Assembly: GCF_016862075.1 (NCBI RefSeq)
Contig: NZ_BOMG01000057.1
Span: forward strand, 186,001 to 250,000
Source of the DNA: Actinoplanes couchii
Lineage (GTDB): Bacteria; Actinomycetota; Actinomycetes; Mycobacteriales; Micromonosporaceae
DNA length: 64,000 nt
Direction: 5' to 3'
The notes beneath the pieces are model-generated. The model was given only the letters and a program-made list of their open reading frames with translations. It made no database searches and was not told the origin of the DNA. The translations under genes were made by a program, and so were the position numbers. Positions 34,745 through 42,284 of the stretch are shown here, one piece after another; the stretch's first letter is position 1; every line of letters starts with the position of its first letter.

Positions 34745-35608
34745 ATGGATCCCTACCTGGTACTGGGCCCCCTGGTCCTGGTCGAGGGCCCCGCGGCGAC
34801 GATCACCGCGGGTTCCCTGATCGGCGCGGGCGCGGCGGCCTTCTGGCCGGTCTGGGGAATAGTCGTAGCAGCCGAAACCCTCGGCGACAGCCTGCTCTAC
34901 CTGGCCGGCCGCACGGCCCGCCGCTCCGCTTCGCCCATCTCCGCTCCGCCCACTTCCGCCCTACCTTCCGCCCCACCCTCCGCCGCGCCTTCCACCCGGC
35001 CCTCCACCGCGCCCTCTACCCCGTCTTCCACAGCGCCCTCCGCCACGTCTTACACCGCGCCTTCCACCCCACCCTCCGCCACGCCTTCCACCCCGCCTTC
35101 CGCCACGCCTTCCACCCCGCCTTCCACCGCGCCTTCCGCCCCATCTTCCTCAGCCGCGTTGCGGTCTTGGGCGGCGCGGCTCGTGGAGCGTCCCTCGGTG
35201 GCGGCCGTTTTGGGCCGGCTGGCCGGGATGCCTCTGCACCGGCTCGTCATCGCCGCGAAGCTCGTCGACGTCATCGCGCTGCCGGCGTTCGTCGCGGCGG
35301 GACTGGCCGGCTTTCCGTACCGGCGGTTCCTTGCCTGGGTCGTGGCCACCGCCGCCGTACGCGGACTGATTCTGATCGGCCTCGGCGTCCTGATCGGCGA
35401 CCGCCTGGCCGGCCTGCTGGCGCTGCCCGGCGGAATCCTCCTGCTCACCGCGGCCGTCGCGGTGCCGGTCCTGAGCCTCCACCTGCTGTTGAAGCGTCTT
35501 CTCCTGCGAAAGGGAAAACTCCCATGCGTATCCTCATCGGCGCCGACACCTACGCACCCCACGTCAACGGCGCGTCCTATTTCGCCCAGCGCCTGGCCGT
35601 GGCACTGA
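34745..35608 (+). CDS. DedA/SNARE-associated membrane protein with low-complexity insert
   Basis: A 287-residue protein. The N-terminus (ATITAGSLIGAGAAAFWPVWG, then AETLGDSLLYLAGRTARR) matches the DedA core GxxLGDxxxYxxGR. After residue 58 comes about 75 residues of Ser/Pro/Thr/Ala repeats (TPSTPPSATPSTPPSATPST), and then the family resumes with RLVIAAKLVDVIALPAFVAAGLAGFPYRRFLAW and two helices. The insert replaces the loop that holds the conserved Gly/Arg of DedA, so function may be altered. DedA proteins are undecaprenyl-phosphate flippases. The last 28 codons run 85 bp into the glycosyltransferase gene and look like read-through sequence, suggesting loss of an earlier stop. Confidence 0.7.
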   Translation: MDPYLVLGPLVLVEGPAATITAGSLIGAGAAAFWPVWGIVVAAETLGDSLLYLAGRTARRSASPISAPPTSALPSAPPSAAPSTRPSTAPSTPSSTAPSATSYTAPSTPPSATPSTPPSATPSTPPSTAPSAPSSSAALRSWAARLVERPSVAAVLGRLAGMPLHRLVIAAKLVDVIALPAFVAAGLAGFPYRRFLAWVVATAAVRGLILIGLGVLIGDRLAGLLALPGGILLLTAAVAVPVLSLHLLLKRLLLRKGKLPCVSSSAPTPTHPTSTARPISPSAWPWH

Positions 35609-36825
35609 CCGCCCGGCACGAGGTGCACGTGGCGGCCCCGTCGACGACCCTCCGTAGCCACACCACCTTCAGCGCGGACGGCGTGATCGAACACCGGGTC
35701 CGATCATTCGCGGTCCCCGGCCACCCCGGTTACCGTTTCTGCCCACCACTGGGCCTGCGCGCCGAGGCCGCCCGGATCCTCGACGAGGTCCAACCGGACG
35801 TGGTCCATGTGCAGAGTCATTTCCCGCTGTGCCGGGCACTGATCCGGGCGGCCCGCGAGCGGGGCCTGCTCGTGATCGCGACGAACCATTTCATGCCGGA
35901 AAACCTGATCCACTACCTTCCCATCGGTACGGCCGGTCGAGCGAGCCTGCACGGCTGGGCCTGGCGCGACGCGGCCCGGGTCTTCGCCGAGGCCGACATC
36001 GTGACGGCGCCCACCCCCTATGCCGCGGCGCTGGCCACGATGTCCGGGGTGGCCGGCCCGGTGCTCCCGATCTCCTGCGGCATCGACCTGACCCGTTTCC
36101 GCACCGAGGCCCCGTCAGCGGATCTGCGGAGAACCTTCAACCTGGCCGCAAACCCGATCATCACGTACGTGGGACGCCTGGACGCAGAGAAACATGTTGA
36201 CGTGTTGATCCAGTCGTTCGCATTGATCCAGTCGTCAACACCAGCAAAGCTGCTGCTGGTAGGCACCGGAGCCGAACACCGGTCCCTGGCTACGCTGGCG
36301 GAGGACCTGGGCGTGGCGGATCACGTGGTCTTCACCGGTTTCCTGCCCGACGAGGATCTCCCGGCGGCATACGCGGCCACCACGGTCTTCGTGAACGCGG
36401 GCACGGCAGAGTTGCAGAGCCTGGTGACCTTGGAGGCGATGGCAAGCGCCCGCCCGGTGATCGGAGCAGACGCGGCCGCCCTACCGCACCTGGTGGTGAA
36501 CGGCGAGACCGGCTACCTGTTCCCCCCAGGCGACGTGGCAGCGTTGGCAGACCGCCTACGAAGCATCCTGGAGAACCCGGTCCATGCCGCCGAACTGGGC
36601 TACCAGGCCCGCAGAGCAGCAGAACAACACGACGAGTCCCGAACAGTGGCAGCCTTCGAAAACCTGTACGCGATCCGCCGCCCCACCCCCGCCGCCGCCA
36701 CGCCCCATCCCGCGCCCACAGACCATCCCGCCACCGCCGGCCATCGCACCCCTGGCAGCCACCCCACCACCGCCGGCCAACGCACCCCTGGCAGCCACCC
36801 CACCACCGCCGGCCATCCAGCATGA
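35524..36825 (+). CDS. Glycosyltransferase family 4, GT-B fold
   Basis: A 433-residue GT-B enzyme beginning MRILIGADTYAPHVNGASYFAQRLA. The N-terminal domain has DVVHVQSHFPLCRALIRAARERG; the C-terminal domain has ITYVGRLDAEKHVDVLIQSF, FVNAGTAELQSLVTLEAMASARPVI (the EX7E-type motif) and GETGYLFPPGDVAAL. It resembles actinobacterial mannosyltransferases of the phosphatidylinositol-mannoside/lipoglycan class and MgtA-like enzymes. ATG 35524 is clear from the family start. The last 40 residues are low-complexity Pro/His/Thr repeats outside the fold, encoded by a 36-bp tandem repeat. It sits with a DedA gene, so lipid-linked sugar handling is plausible. Confidence 0.9.
   Translation: MRILIGADTYAPHVNGASYFAQRLAVALTARHEVHVAAPSTTLRSHTTFSADGVIEHRVRSFAVPGHPGYRFCPPLGLRAEAARILDEVQPDVVHVQSHFPLCRALIRAARERGLLVIATNHFMPENLIHYLPIGTAGRASLHGWAWRDAARVFAEADIVTAPTPYAAALATMSGVAGPVLPISCGIDLTRFRTEAPSADLRRTFNLAANPIITYVGRLDAEKHVDVLIQSFALIQSSTPAKLLLVGTGAEHRSLATLAEDLGVADHVVFTGFLPDEDLPAAYAATTVFVNAGTAELQSLVTLEAMASARPVIGADAAALPHLVVNGETGYLFPPGDVAALADRLRSILENPVHAAELGYQARRAAEQHDESRTVAAFENLYAIRRPTPAAATPHPAPTDHPATAGHRTPGSHPTTAGQRTPGSHPTTAGHPA
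36731..36816 (+). repeat. 36-bp tandem repeat at end of glycosyltransferase gene
   Basis: Units start at 36731, 36767 and 36803 (the last partial), each beginning CCACCGCCGGCCA and containing CACCCCTGGCAGCCACC. They encode a repeated 12-residue Thr/Pro/Gly/His segment at the C-terminus. Confidence 0.85.
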
Positions 36826-36913
36826 CCTCCTGTCAGAGCAGACATGAACCAGCCGCGCCGCCCGCCCCGATCCCGCGTCCCGAACCCGCCTCCGAACACG
36901 AGCCGACAATCCG

Positions 36914-37012
36914 ACTTGTACCAAACGGTCAACCTGCACCAAGCCGTCAACATGTACCAAGCCGTCAACATGTACCAGGCCGTCAACATGTACCAAGCCG
37001 TCAACATGTACT
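36914..37012. repeat. 18-bp minisatellite, five and a half units
   Basis: Units of 18 bp with consensus ACATGTACCAAGCCGTCA start at 36914, 36932, 36950, 36968 and 36986, with a partial unit at 37004. The first two units are diverged, the last three nearly identical. Each unit has the palindrome ACATGT and, on the minus strand, TTGACG. The 292-bp gap between the glycosyltransferase and DUF998 genes (36826-37118) holds little else that I can identify; none of its short open frames looks like a protein gene. Confidence 0.9.
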
Positions 37013-37118
37013 GAGGTCTTAAGACGTTCCCGGCGATCAACATGTTCCGGCCCGCAACGAGATCACCCGTCCTGACCGCGCTTCCCCTTCTTACGGCGGC
37101 GGTCTCCGGTCTTTCGGG

Positions 37119-37832
37119 GTGCATCGGCGGGATCAGCGGGCAGCCGGGTGGGGCGACGGCGCCCGGTGGTATCTCGGGGTCCGGCTCGGCCTTGCGCTCA
37201 CCGTGGGCGCCGGGACCGCTCTGCTCCTCGTGGGAGATGTCGATCCGATGGATCAGATGCTCAGTGACTCGGTGCAGAGTTGGCCCGGCGCCGTTCTGCT
37301 CGCGGTCGCGGCGTCCGCCCTGGCTGCGGCGGGCGCCTGGTTGCAGGTGGGCGCACGCCGGGAACTACCGCGAGGTGGACCACTTGCGCCGGTATTGACG
37401 GTCTGGTGTGTGGCCCTGCTCGCGGTGGCTGTCTTTCCCACCAATCTGCCCGGTACGGAACCCGGCCTCACTGCCATGATCCACCGTGCCGCCGCGGCTC
37501 TCGTGGCCGCGCTGCCCCCGCTGTTCACCCTGCTCATCGTGAGGCGGATCGCCATGGCCGGCGGCGACGACGATCCCGGCGAGGACCGCGGACGTCCTGG
37601 AAGCGGCAAGGGCCGCGACGGCGCGGGTGGTGGGACCGGGATTCGTCTCCTTCGGGTGGTGGGCTGGGGGACGGCTGCCGCCTGTGGACTGTTCGCCCTG
37701 GTGAACGGACCAGCGGTTCTTGCCGAGCAGGGGCTTCCACCGTATGCCGGGCTGCTGGAGAGGGTGCTGCTGGTACTGGTGTTGCTGGCCGTGGGTCTCT
37801 GCGGCCGGCTCACCCACCGAGTTCGTCGGTAG
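37119..37832 (+). CDS. DUF998-like integral membrane protein
   Basis: A 237-residue protein (GTG start) with about six hydrophobic helices: about 18-40, 57-77, 90-106, 123-142, 178-198 and 210-228. The order and the phrases LVGDVDPMDQMLSDSVQ ... ALLAVAVFPTNLPGTEPGLTAMIHRAAAAL fit the DUF998 family. A hydrophilic Gly/Asp-rich loop lies at about 147-172. Function of the family is not known. The start is uncertain by a few codons. The gene ends inside a strong terminator stem. Confidence 0.72.
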   Translation: MHRRDQRAAGWGDGARWYLGVRLGLALTVGAGTALLLVGDVDPMDQMLSDSVQSWPGAVLLAVAASALAAAGAWLQVGARRELPRGGPLAPVLTVWCVALLAVAVFPTNLPGTEPGLTAMIHRAAAALVAALPPLFTLLIVRRIAMAGGDDDPGEDRGRPGSGKGRDGAGGGTGIRLLRVVGWGTAAACGLFALVNGPAVLAEQGLPPYAGLLERVLLVLVLLAVGLCGRLTHRVRR

Positions 37833-37872
37833 GGCTCGATGTCGGCAGGTGCGACATCGAGTCCTACCGACG
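37824..37872. terminator. Bidirectional terminator with 21-bp stem
   Basis: The arms at 37824-37844 and 37852-37872 pair over 21 positions with one mismatch (core CTCGATGTCG/CGACATCGAG, 7-nt loop). The left arm covers the stop codon of the DUF998 gene; the element lies between convergent genes. Confidence 0.8.
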
Positions 37873-37906
37873 TCACGCGAGTTGCGGTGCGGACCGGGAC
37901 GAACGA

Positions 37907-38608
37907 CTACGCGACCCGCCGGTACTGGGTGAAATCGGTGCGCTTGCGGAGTACGAAACCTATCGACTCGTACAAGCGGATGGCGTTGACGTTGCCCGCC
38001 GCGGCGTGCAGGAACGGGATCTCGGCCCGCTCCCGGATGCCTGCCGCCACGGCGCGTACCAGACGGCTGGCCAGGCCTTTCTTACGATGCCCGGGGTCGG
38101 TGCAGACCGCGCTGATCTCGGTCCACCCGGCCGGGTGCAGCCGTTCGCCGGCCAGGGCGATCAACCGCCCGTCGGGCGCCCGCAATCCCAGGTAGGTGCC
38201 CAGCTCCACGGTTCGCCGACGGAACGGGCCGGGCTGGGTGCGGTCGATCAGGTCCAGGATGTCCGGGACGTCGGCCGGGCCTAGGCGTACCGCGGCGGGG
38301 TCGAAGTCGCTCTGGAAAGCCGGTGTGGACACCAGCTGCACGCCGGAACCGCCGGCGCCGATCTCCCAGCCGGGGAACACCGCCCCGCCGGCGCCGGTGA
38401 TGGCCACCGTGCCACCCACCGGCACCAGCCCGGCCAGGTCCTTCCACGCTTGCGGGTCGGCGGGGTCGGCCACGGCGTGGAACGGGGCCACGTCGTCGTC
38501 GTACCGGGCCGCCTGCCCGTTGGTGACCGCGAACCGGGCGTGGGCTCCGGTCAGGGAACTCCACGCCGGGTTGTCCAGGACCGCCGTCGAGGTCAGTGAG
38601 CTGGTCAC
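37907..38608 (-). CDS. GNAT-family N-acetyltransferase
   Basis: A 233-residue protein. The C-terminal GNAT domain has the acetyl-CoA loop region EISAVCTDPGHRKKGLASRLVRAVAAGI followed by NVNAIRLYESIGFVLRKRTDF (motifs A and B). The N-terminal 95 residues form a poorly conserved second lobe. Its ATG overlaps the stop of the ABC binding-protein gene by 4 bp, making it the last gene of an amino-acid ABC operon, so it may acetylate the imported compound or a related amine. Confidence 0.88.
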   Translation of the reverse strand: MTSSLTSTAVLDNPAWSSLTGAHARFAVTNGQAARYDDDVAPFHAVADPADPQAWKDLAGLVPVGGTVAITGAGGAVFPGWEIGAGGSGVQLVSTPAFQSDFDPAAVRLGPADVPDILDLIDRTQPGPFRRRTVELGTYLGLRAPDGRLIALAGERLHPAGWTEISAVCTDPGHRKKGLASRLVRAVAAGIRERAEIPFLHAAAGNVNAIRLYESIGFVLRKRTDFTQYRRVA

Positions 38609-39573
38609 TTGCCCTCGATCGGCAGGCCGGGCGGGTTGACCTCGGCCTTCTGCACGGCTTCGTTCGCCAGGTTCCAGCGGTCCAGGATCTTGCCGTAGTC
38701 ACCGGAGGCGATCAGCTTGTCGAGGGCCGCCGCGTACGCCTTGACCAGCCCGTTGTCCTTCTTGGTGGTCAGCGCGATCAGCCCCTGCAGATCCTTGCCG
38801 GCCCCGGAGTAGGTGCCGACGATCTCCGCGTCGCCGACGGTCGCGACCTGGTAGGCGGCGGCCGGCGACGGGCCGAGGTAGAGGTCGATCTGGCCGGAGC
38901 CGAGCGCCAGGAACGTGGCCTGGTTGGTCTGGTAGTACTTGATCTCGACCTCGGGCAGCCCGGCCGCCTTCACCTCTTCGGCCCATTCGACCAGGATCTT
39001 CTCCTGGTTGGTGCCGGACCCGACGGCCACCTTCTTACCGGCGATGTCGGCGGCCTTCGTGATCGTCAGACCGGAGCCCTTCTTCGCCAGCCACGCCAGG
39101 TTGTCCAGACGGTAGGTGACGAAGTCGTACTTGAGTTTGCGCTCCTCGGTGACCGTGATGTTGGAGGCGCCGAGCTGGAACTTGCCGCTGTCCAGGCCGA
39201 TGAACAGGTTCTCCCAGGAGGTGTTCTCCAGGACCGGTTCCAGGCCGAGGGTGCTGGCGATGGCGGCCGCGACGTCGGGTTCGCTGCCGATCAGGGTCTT
39301 GTTGTCGTCGGCGGCGAACGCGAGCGGCGGGAACCCGGCACCCGCCGCACCGACGCCGATGATCAGCTTGCCGGAGGCGGCGACGTCGGCCGGGAGCAGG
39401 GCGGCGGCCGCGTCGTCCTTGGCCGGCAGGATCCGCTGCTGGTCGGCGCTGGTGTTGAGCTTCGGGCCGGCGGACGCACCGGTGGCGGCCACCGGCGTGG
39501 TCTCCTCAGGAGCGGCGCACGCGGTGAGGACGAGGGCCGCGGCGACCGAGGTGAACAACAATCTTCTGCGCAT
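38605..39573 (-). CDS. Polar amino-acid ABC transporter, binding lipoprotein
   Basis: A 322-residue lipoprotein with lipobox LTAC (ALVLTACAAPEE). The type 3 solute-binding fold is evident: GKLIIGVGAAGAGFPPLAFAADDN, SEPDVAAAIASTLGLEPVLEN, FQLGASNITVTEERKLKYDFVTY, and KVAVGSGTNQEKILVEWAEE. It captures an amino acid or a similar small zwitterion outside the membrane for the adjacent permease and ATPase. The divergent sulfonate-transport operon shares its promoter region, so a sulfur-containing amino acid such as cystine or a derivative is a reasonable guess. Confidence 0.92.
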   Translation of the reverse strand: MRRRLLFTSVAAALVLTACAAPEETTPVAATGASAGPKLNTSADQQRILPAKDDAAAALLPADVAASGKLIIGVGAAGAGFPPLAFAADDNKTLIGSEPDVAAAIASTLGLEPVLENTSWENLFIGLDSGKFQLGASNITVTEERKLKYDFVTYRLDNLAWLAKKGSGLTITKAADIAGKKVAVGSGTNQEKILVEWAEEVKAAGLPEVEIKYYQTNQATFLALGSGQIDLYLGPSPAAAYQVATVGDAEIVGTYSGAGKDLQGLIALTTKKDNGLVKAYAAALDKLIASGDYGKILDRWNLANEAVQKAEVNPPGLPIEGK

Positions 39574-39593
39574 GGCGTTTCTCCTGAGCGAAA

Positions 39594-40349
39594 TCAGACA
39601 AGAACCGCGGACAGGAAAGCCCGGGTCCGTTCGTGCTGGGGGTTGTCGAGGACCTCGGCGGGGGTGCCCTGCTCGACGATGCGCCCGGAGTCCATGAAGA
39701 CGACGGTGTCCGCGGCCTCCCGGGCGAACCCGATCTCGTGCGTCACCACGATCATCGTGACGCCGGTGGCGGCCAGATCCCGGAGCACGTCGAGCACCTC
39801 GCCGACGAGTTCCGGGTCGAGAGCCGAGGTCGGCTCGTCGAAGAGGATCAACTTCGGGTCGAGGGCCAGGGCACGCGCGATGGCGACACGTTGTTGCTGG
39901 CCACCGGACAATTGCCGCGGGTACGCGTGGGCACGGTCCCCGAGACCCACCCGGGTCAACAGCTCGTGTGCTCTGTCGTACACCAGCCGCTTGGGTTTTC
40001 CTTGCGCCGAGATGGGCGCCTCGGTGATGTTCTCGAGGGCGGTGAGGTGCGGGAACAGGTTGAAGTTCTGGAAGACGAATCCGATCCCGGCGCGCTGCTT
40101 GAGGATCTGCCGTTCGCTGAGTTCGTGCAGCCTGGTGCCGCTCTGCCGGTAGCCGATCAACTCACCGTCGACCCGAACCAGCCCACTGTCGACTTTCTCG
40201 AGGTGGTTGATGCATCTGAGCAGTGTCGATTTGCCGGAGCCGGAGGGCCCGAGGACGACGGTGACGGTGCCGGCCGCCGCGGTGAGGTCGATGCCGCGCA
40301 GCACCTCGGTGGTCCCGAAGGTCTTGTGCACTCCGGAGATCTCGATCAT
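39594..40349 (-). CDS. Polar amino-acid ABC transporter, ATPase
   Basis: A 251-residue ATPase from ATG 40349, which overlaps the permease stop by 4 bp. All motifs are present: Walker A GPSGSGKST, Q-loop FVFQNFNLFPHLT, signature LSGGQQQRVAIARAL, Walker B LILFDEPTSALDPE, and the switch His in VVTHEIGFA. The sequence is of the GlnQ/TcyC amino-acid type. It powers import with the permease and lipoprotein of the same operon. Confidence 0.94.
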   Translation of the reverse strand: MIEISGVHKTFGTTEVLRGIDLTAAAGTVTVVLGPSGSGKSTLLRCINHLEKVDSGLVRVDGELIGYRQSGTRLHELSERQILKQRAGIGFVFQNFNLFPHLTALENITEAPISAQGKPKRLVYDRAHELLTRVGLGDRAHAYPRQLSGGQQQRVAIARALALDPKLILFDEPTSALDPELVGEVLDVLRDLAATGVTMIVVTHEIGFAREAADTVVFMDSGRIVEQGTPAEVLDNPQHERTRAFLSAVLV

Positions 40350-41284
40350 CGCTGGACCGCCTTGAGAAGAGGCGCCGCCTTGAGGAAGGCCGTGAGCTTC
40401 TGGAACGGGGTGGGCGGCAGGTTGCGGACCGCGCCGCGGGCGAAGTGCCGTTCGGTGTAGTACTGCAGGATCGACAGCGCGGCGGTGAGGATCACGTACC
40501 AGACGGTCGCGACCATCAGCAGCGGCACCACCCGCCCGCTGCGGCCGTAGATCACCTGGACCTGGTAGAAGAGTTCGCCGATCGCCAGGACGTACACGAT
40601 GGACGTGCTCTTCAAGAGGTTGACCAGCAGGTTCGCGGCGTTCGGCAGGATCGCCCGCATGGCCTGCGGCAGCACGATCCGGTAGAACTGCCGCCATTTC
40701 GGGATGCCGAGCGCGGCGGCGGCCTCGTGCTGGCCGTGGTCGACGGAGAGCAGCCCGGCCCGGATGATCTCCCCGGCGTAGGCGGCCTCGTGCAGGGCCA
40801 GGCCCAGGATCGCCGCACCGAGGGAGCTGATCAGGTTGACCGTCGGGAACGACCAGCCGGGCCCGAACGGGATGCCGATCTGCAGGAACTCGTAGAGGTA
40901 GCCGAGGTTGGCCCAGAACAGCAGCTGCACCAGCAGCGGCACGGACCGGAACACCCAGATGTAGGCCCAGCTGACCACGGACAGCACCGGGTTGGGCGAC
41001 AGCCGCATGGCGGCGAGCGGGATGCCGCCGAGGAAACCGAGCACCGCGCCGGCGAAGGTCAGCAGCAGGGTGACCCCGAGGGCCTCCACCACCGACTTCT
41101 CCAGGAAGTAGCCGAGGAAGGTCGACCAGTCCCAGCCGGGGTTGGTGGCCAGCCCGTGGACGAACTGGGCGAGCAGCACCAGCACCAGCGCGGTGCCGGC
41201 CCAGCGCCAGGGGTGGCGGGCGGGGACGACGACGAGCTGCTCATCGGCTGTCTCCGCCCGGCGTTGCGTGGTCAGGACGGTCAT
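40346..41284 (-). CDS. Polar amino-acid ABC transporter, permease
   Basis: A 312-residue membrane protein, first gene of the operon. After a 27-residue cytoplasmic N-terminus there are about six helices. The His/Glu/Gln-type permease signature is clear: WVFRSVPLLVQLLFWANLG, and the EAA loop HEAAAALGIPKWRQFYRIVLPQAMRAILPN. A C-terminal extension of about 30 residues is basic. Only one permease gene is present, so it should act as a homodimer. Confidence 0.93.
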   Translation of the reverse strand: MTVLTTQRRAETADEQLVVVPARHPWRWAGTALVLVLLAQFVHGLATNPGWDWSTFLGYFLEKSVVEALGVTLLLTFAGAVLGFLGGIPLAAMRLSPNPVLSVVSWAYIWVFRSVPLLVQLLFWANLGYLYEFLQIGIPFGPGWSFPTVNLISSLGAAILGLALHEAAYAGEIIRAGLLSVDHGQHEAAAALGIPKWRQFYRIVLPQAMRAILPNAANLLVNLLKSTSIVYVLAIGELFYQVQVIYGRSGRVVPLLMVATVWYVILTAALSILQYYTERHFARGAVRNLPPTPFQKLTAFLKAAPLLKAVQR

Positions 41285-41359
41285 GCCGATGACGCTAAGC
41301 AGCAGGCCACATTGCCCACAAGTCCTACCGAGAATATATGTTTAAACAACGCGTTACGG

Positions 41360-41387
41360 TATTGCGTCTACTCCCATAGATGCGATA
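41360..41387. promoter_or_regulatory. Operator-like inverted repeat between two ABC operons
   Basis: TATTGCGTCTA-CTCCCA-TAGATGCGATA is an 11-bp inverted repeat with 9 matching positions, in the AT-rich 141-bp gap between the divergent amino-acid and sulfonate ABC operons. Its right end CGATAGGA also occurs in the inverted repeat before the sulfite-oxidase-family gene. A second palindrome, GGAGATCTCC (41416-41425), covers the ribosome site of the sulfonate permease gene. Confidence 0.55.
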
Positions 41388-41425
41388 GGAATACAGGGCA
41401 TTGACTTCCGGCTCTGGAGATCTCC

Positions 41426-42268
41426 GTGACCACGACGCTCGCTCCCGCGCCACCCGCCCCGCCCGGTTCCGCCGGCGGCACCGCGGCCCTCGCGCCCAGC
41501 GGTGGCCTGCGCCGCCGCCTCGCGCTGCGGCTGCTCGCCCTGGTCGTGCTCTACGTGCTGTGGGAGGTGACGGCCCGGGTGATGCGGAACCCGGCCTTCA
41601 TCCCCTCGCCCGGCGCGGTCTGGGACCAACTGATCCGCACGTCCACCGAGGGTTACAGCGGACACTCGCTGCTCGAACACCTCGGTGTCAGCCTCCGCCG
41701 GATCGTGATCGGATCCGCCATCGGCATCGCCGGCGGCCTGCTGATCGGTGTGCTCCTGGGCACCGTCGGCTGGCTGCGGGTGGTCGCCGAGCCGGTGGTC
41801 ACGTTCATCCGGGCGCTCCCGCCACTCGCCTACTTCAGCCTGTTCATCATCTGGTTCGGCATCGACGAGACGCCGAAGCTGTGGCTGCTGTCGATCGCCG
41901 CTCTGCCGCCGGTCGCGGTGGCCACCGCCGCCGCCGTGCACGGCGCCCCGACCGGCCTGGTCGAGGCGGCCCGCGCGCTCGGGGCGAGTAGGTGGCAGGC
42001 CACCCGGGACGTGGTGCTGCCCAACGCGCTGCCGGAGATCTTCACCGGGATCCGGCTGGCGGTCGGTGTCGCGTACTCCTCGGTGGTCGCCGCCGAGACC
42101 ATCAACGGCGTTCCCGGCATCGGCGGCATGATCCGCGACGCCCAGCGCTACTCCCAGACCGACGTGGTGGTCCTCGGCCTGTTCGCGATCGGACTGTCCG
42201 GCCTGCTCATCGACTCCCTGCTGCTCAGCGCGGAAACCAAGCTGATCCCGTGGCGCGGACGCGTCTAA
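41426..42268 (+). CDS. Sulfonate/taurine-type ABC transporter, permease
   Basis: A 280-residue membrane protein, GTG start with GGAG 6 bp upstream. About six helices follow a Pro/Ala-rich N-terminus. The family signs are FIRALPPLAYFSLFIIWFGIDETPKLWLL and the EAA loop EAARALGASRWQATRDVVLPNALPEIFTGIRLAVGVAYSSVVAAE, typical of SsuC/TauC. It forms the channel for a sulfonate, taurine or similar anion. It is the first gene of a permease, binding protein, ATPase operon. No monooxygenase gene follows directly; candidates lie at 57-61 kb. Confidence 0.92.
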   Translation: MTTTLAPAPPAPPGSAGGTAALAPSGGLRRRLALRLLALVVLYVLWEVTARVMRNPAFIPSPGAVWDQLIRTSTEGYSGHSLLEHLGVSLRRIVIGSAIGIAGGLLIGVLLGTVGWLRVVAEPVVTFIRALPPLAYFSLFIIWFGIDETPKLWLLSIAALPPVAVATAAAVHGAPTGLVEAARALGASRWQATRDVVLPNALPEIFTGIRLAVGVAYSSVVAAETINGVPGIGGMIRDAQRYSQTDVVVLGLFAIGLSGLLIDSLLLSAETKLIPWRGRV

Positions 42269-42284
42269 CACCAAAGGAACCCCT

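Noticed and set aside
34543..35523. A long frame fused in front of the glycosyltransferase, giving a 760-residue protein.
   Set aside because: The upstream part is Arg/His/Phe-rich repeat sequence overlapping the DedA gene; the glycosyltransferase family starts cleanly at the ATG at 35524.
36914..37012. The 18-bp repeats as a CRISPR array.
   Set aside because: The units are directly contiguous with no spacers, shorter than CRISPR repeats, and no cas gene is nearby.
36822..37022. A 66-codon frame over the minisatellite encoding repeated QHVPSR.
   Set aside because: It has no ribosome site of note and its content is wholly explained by the DNA repeat.
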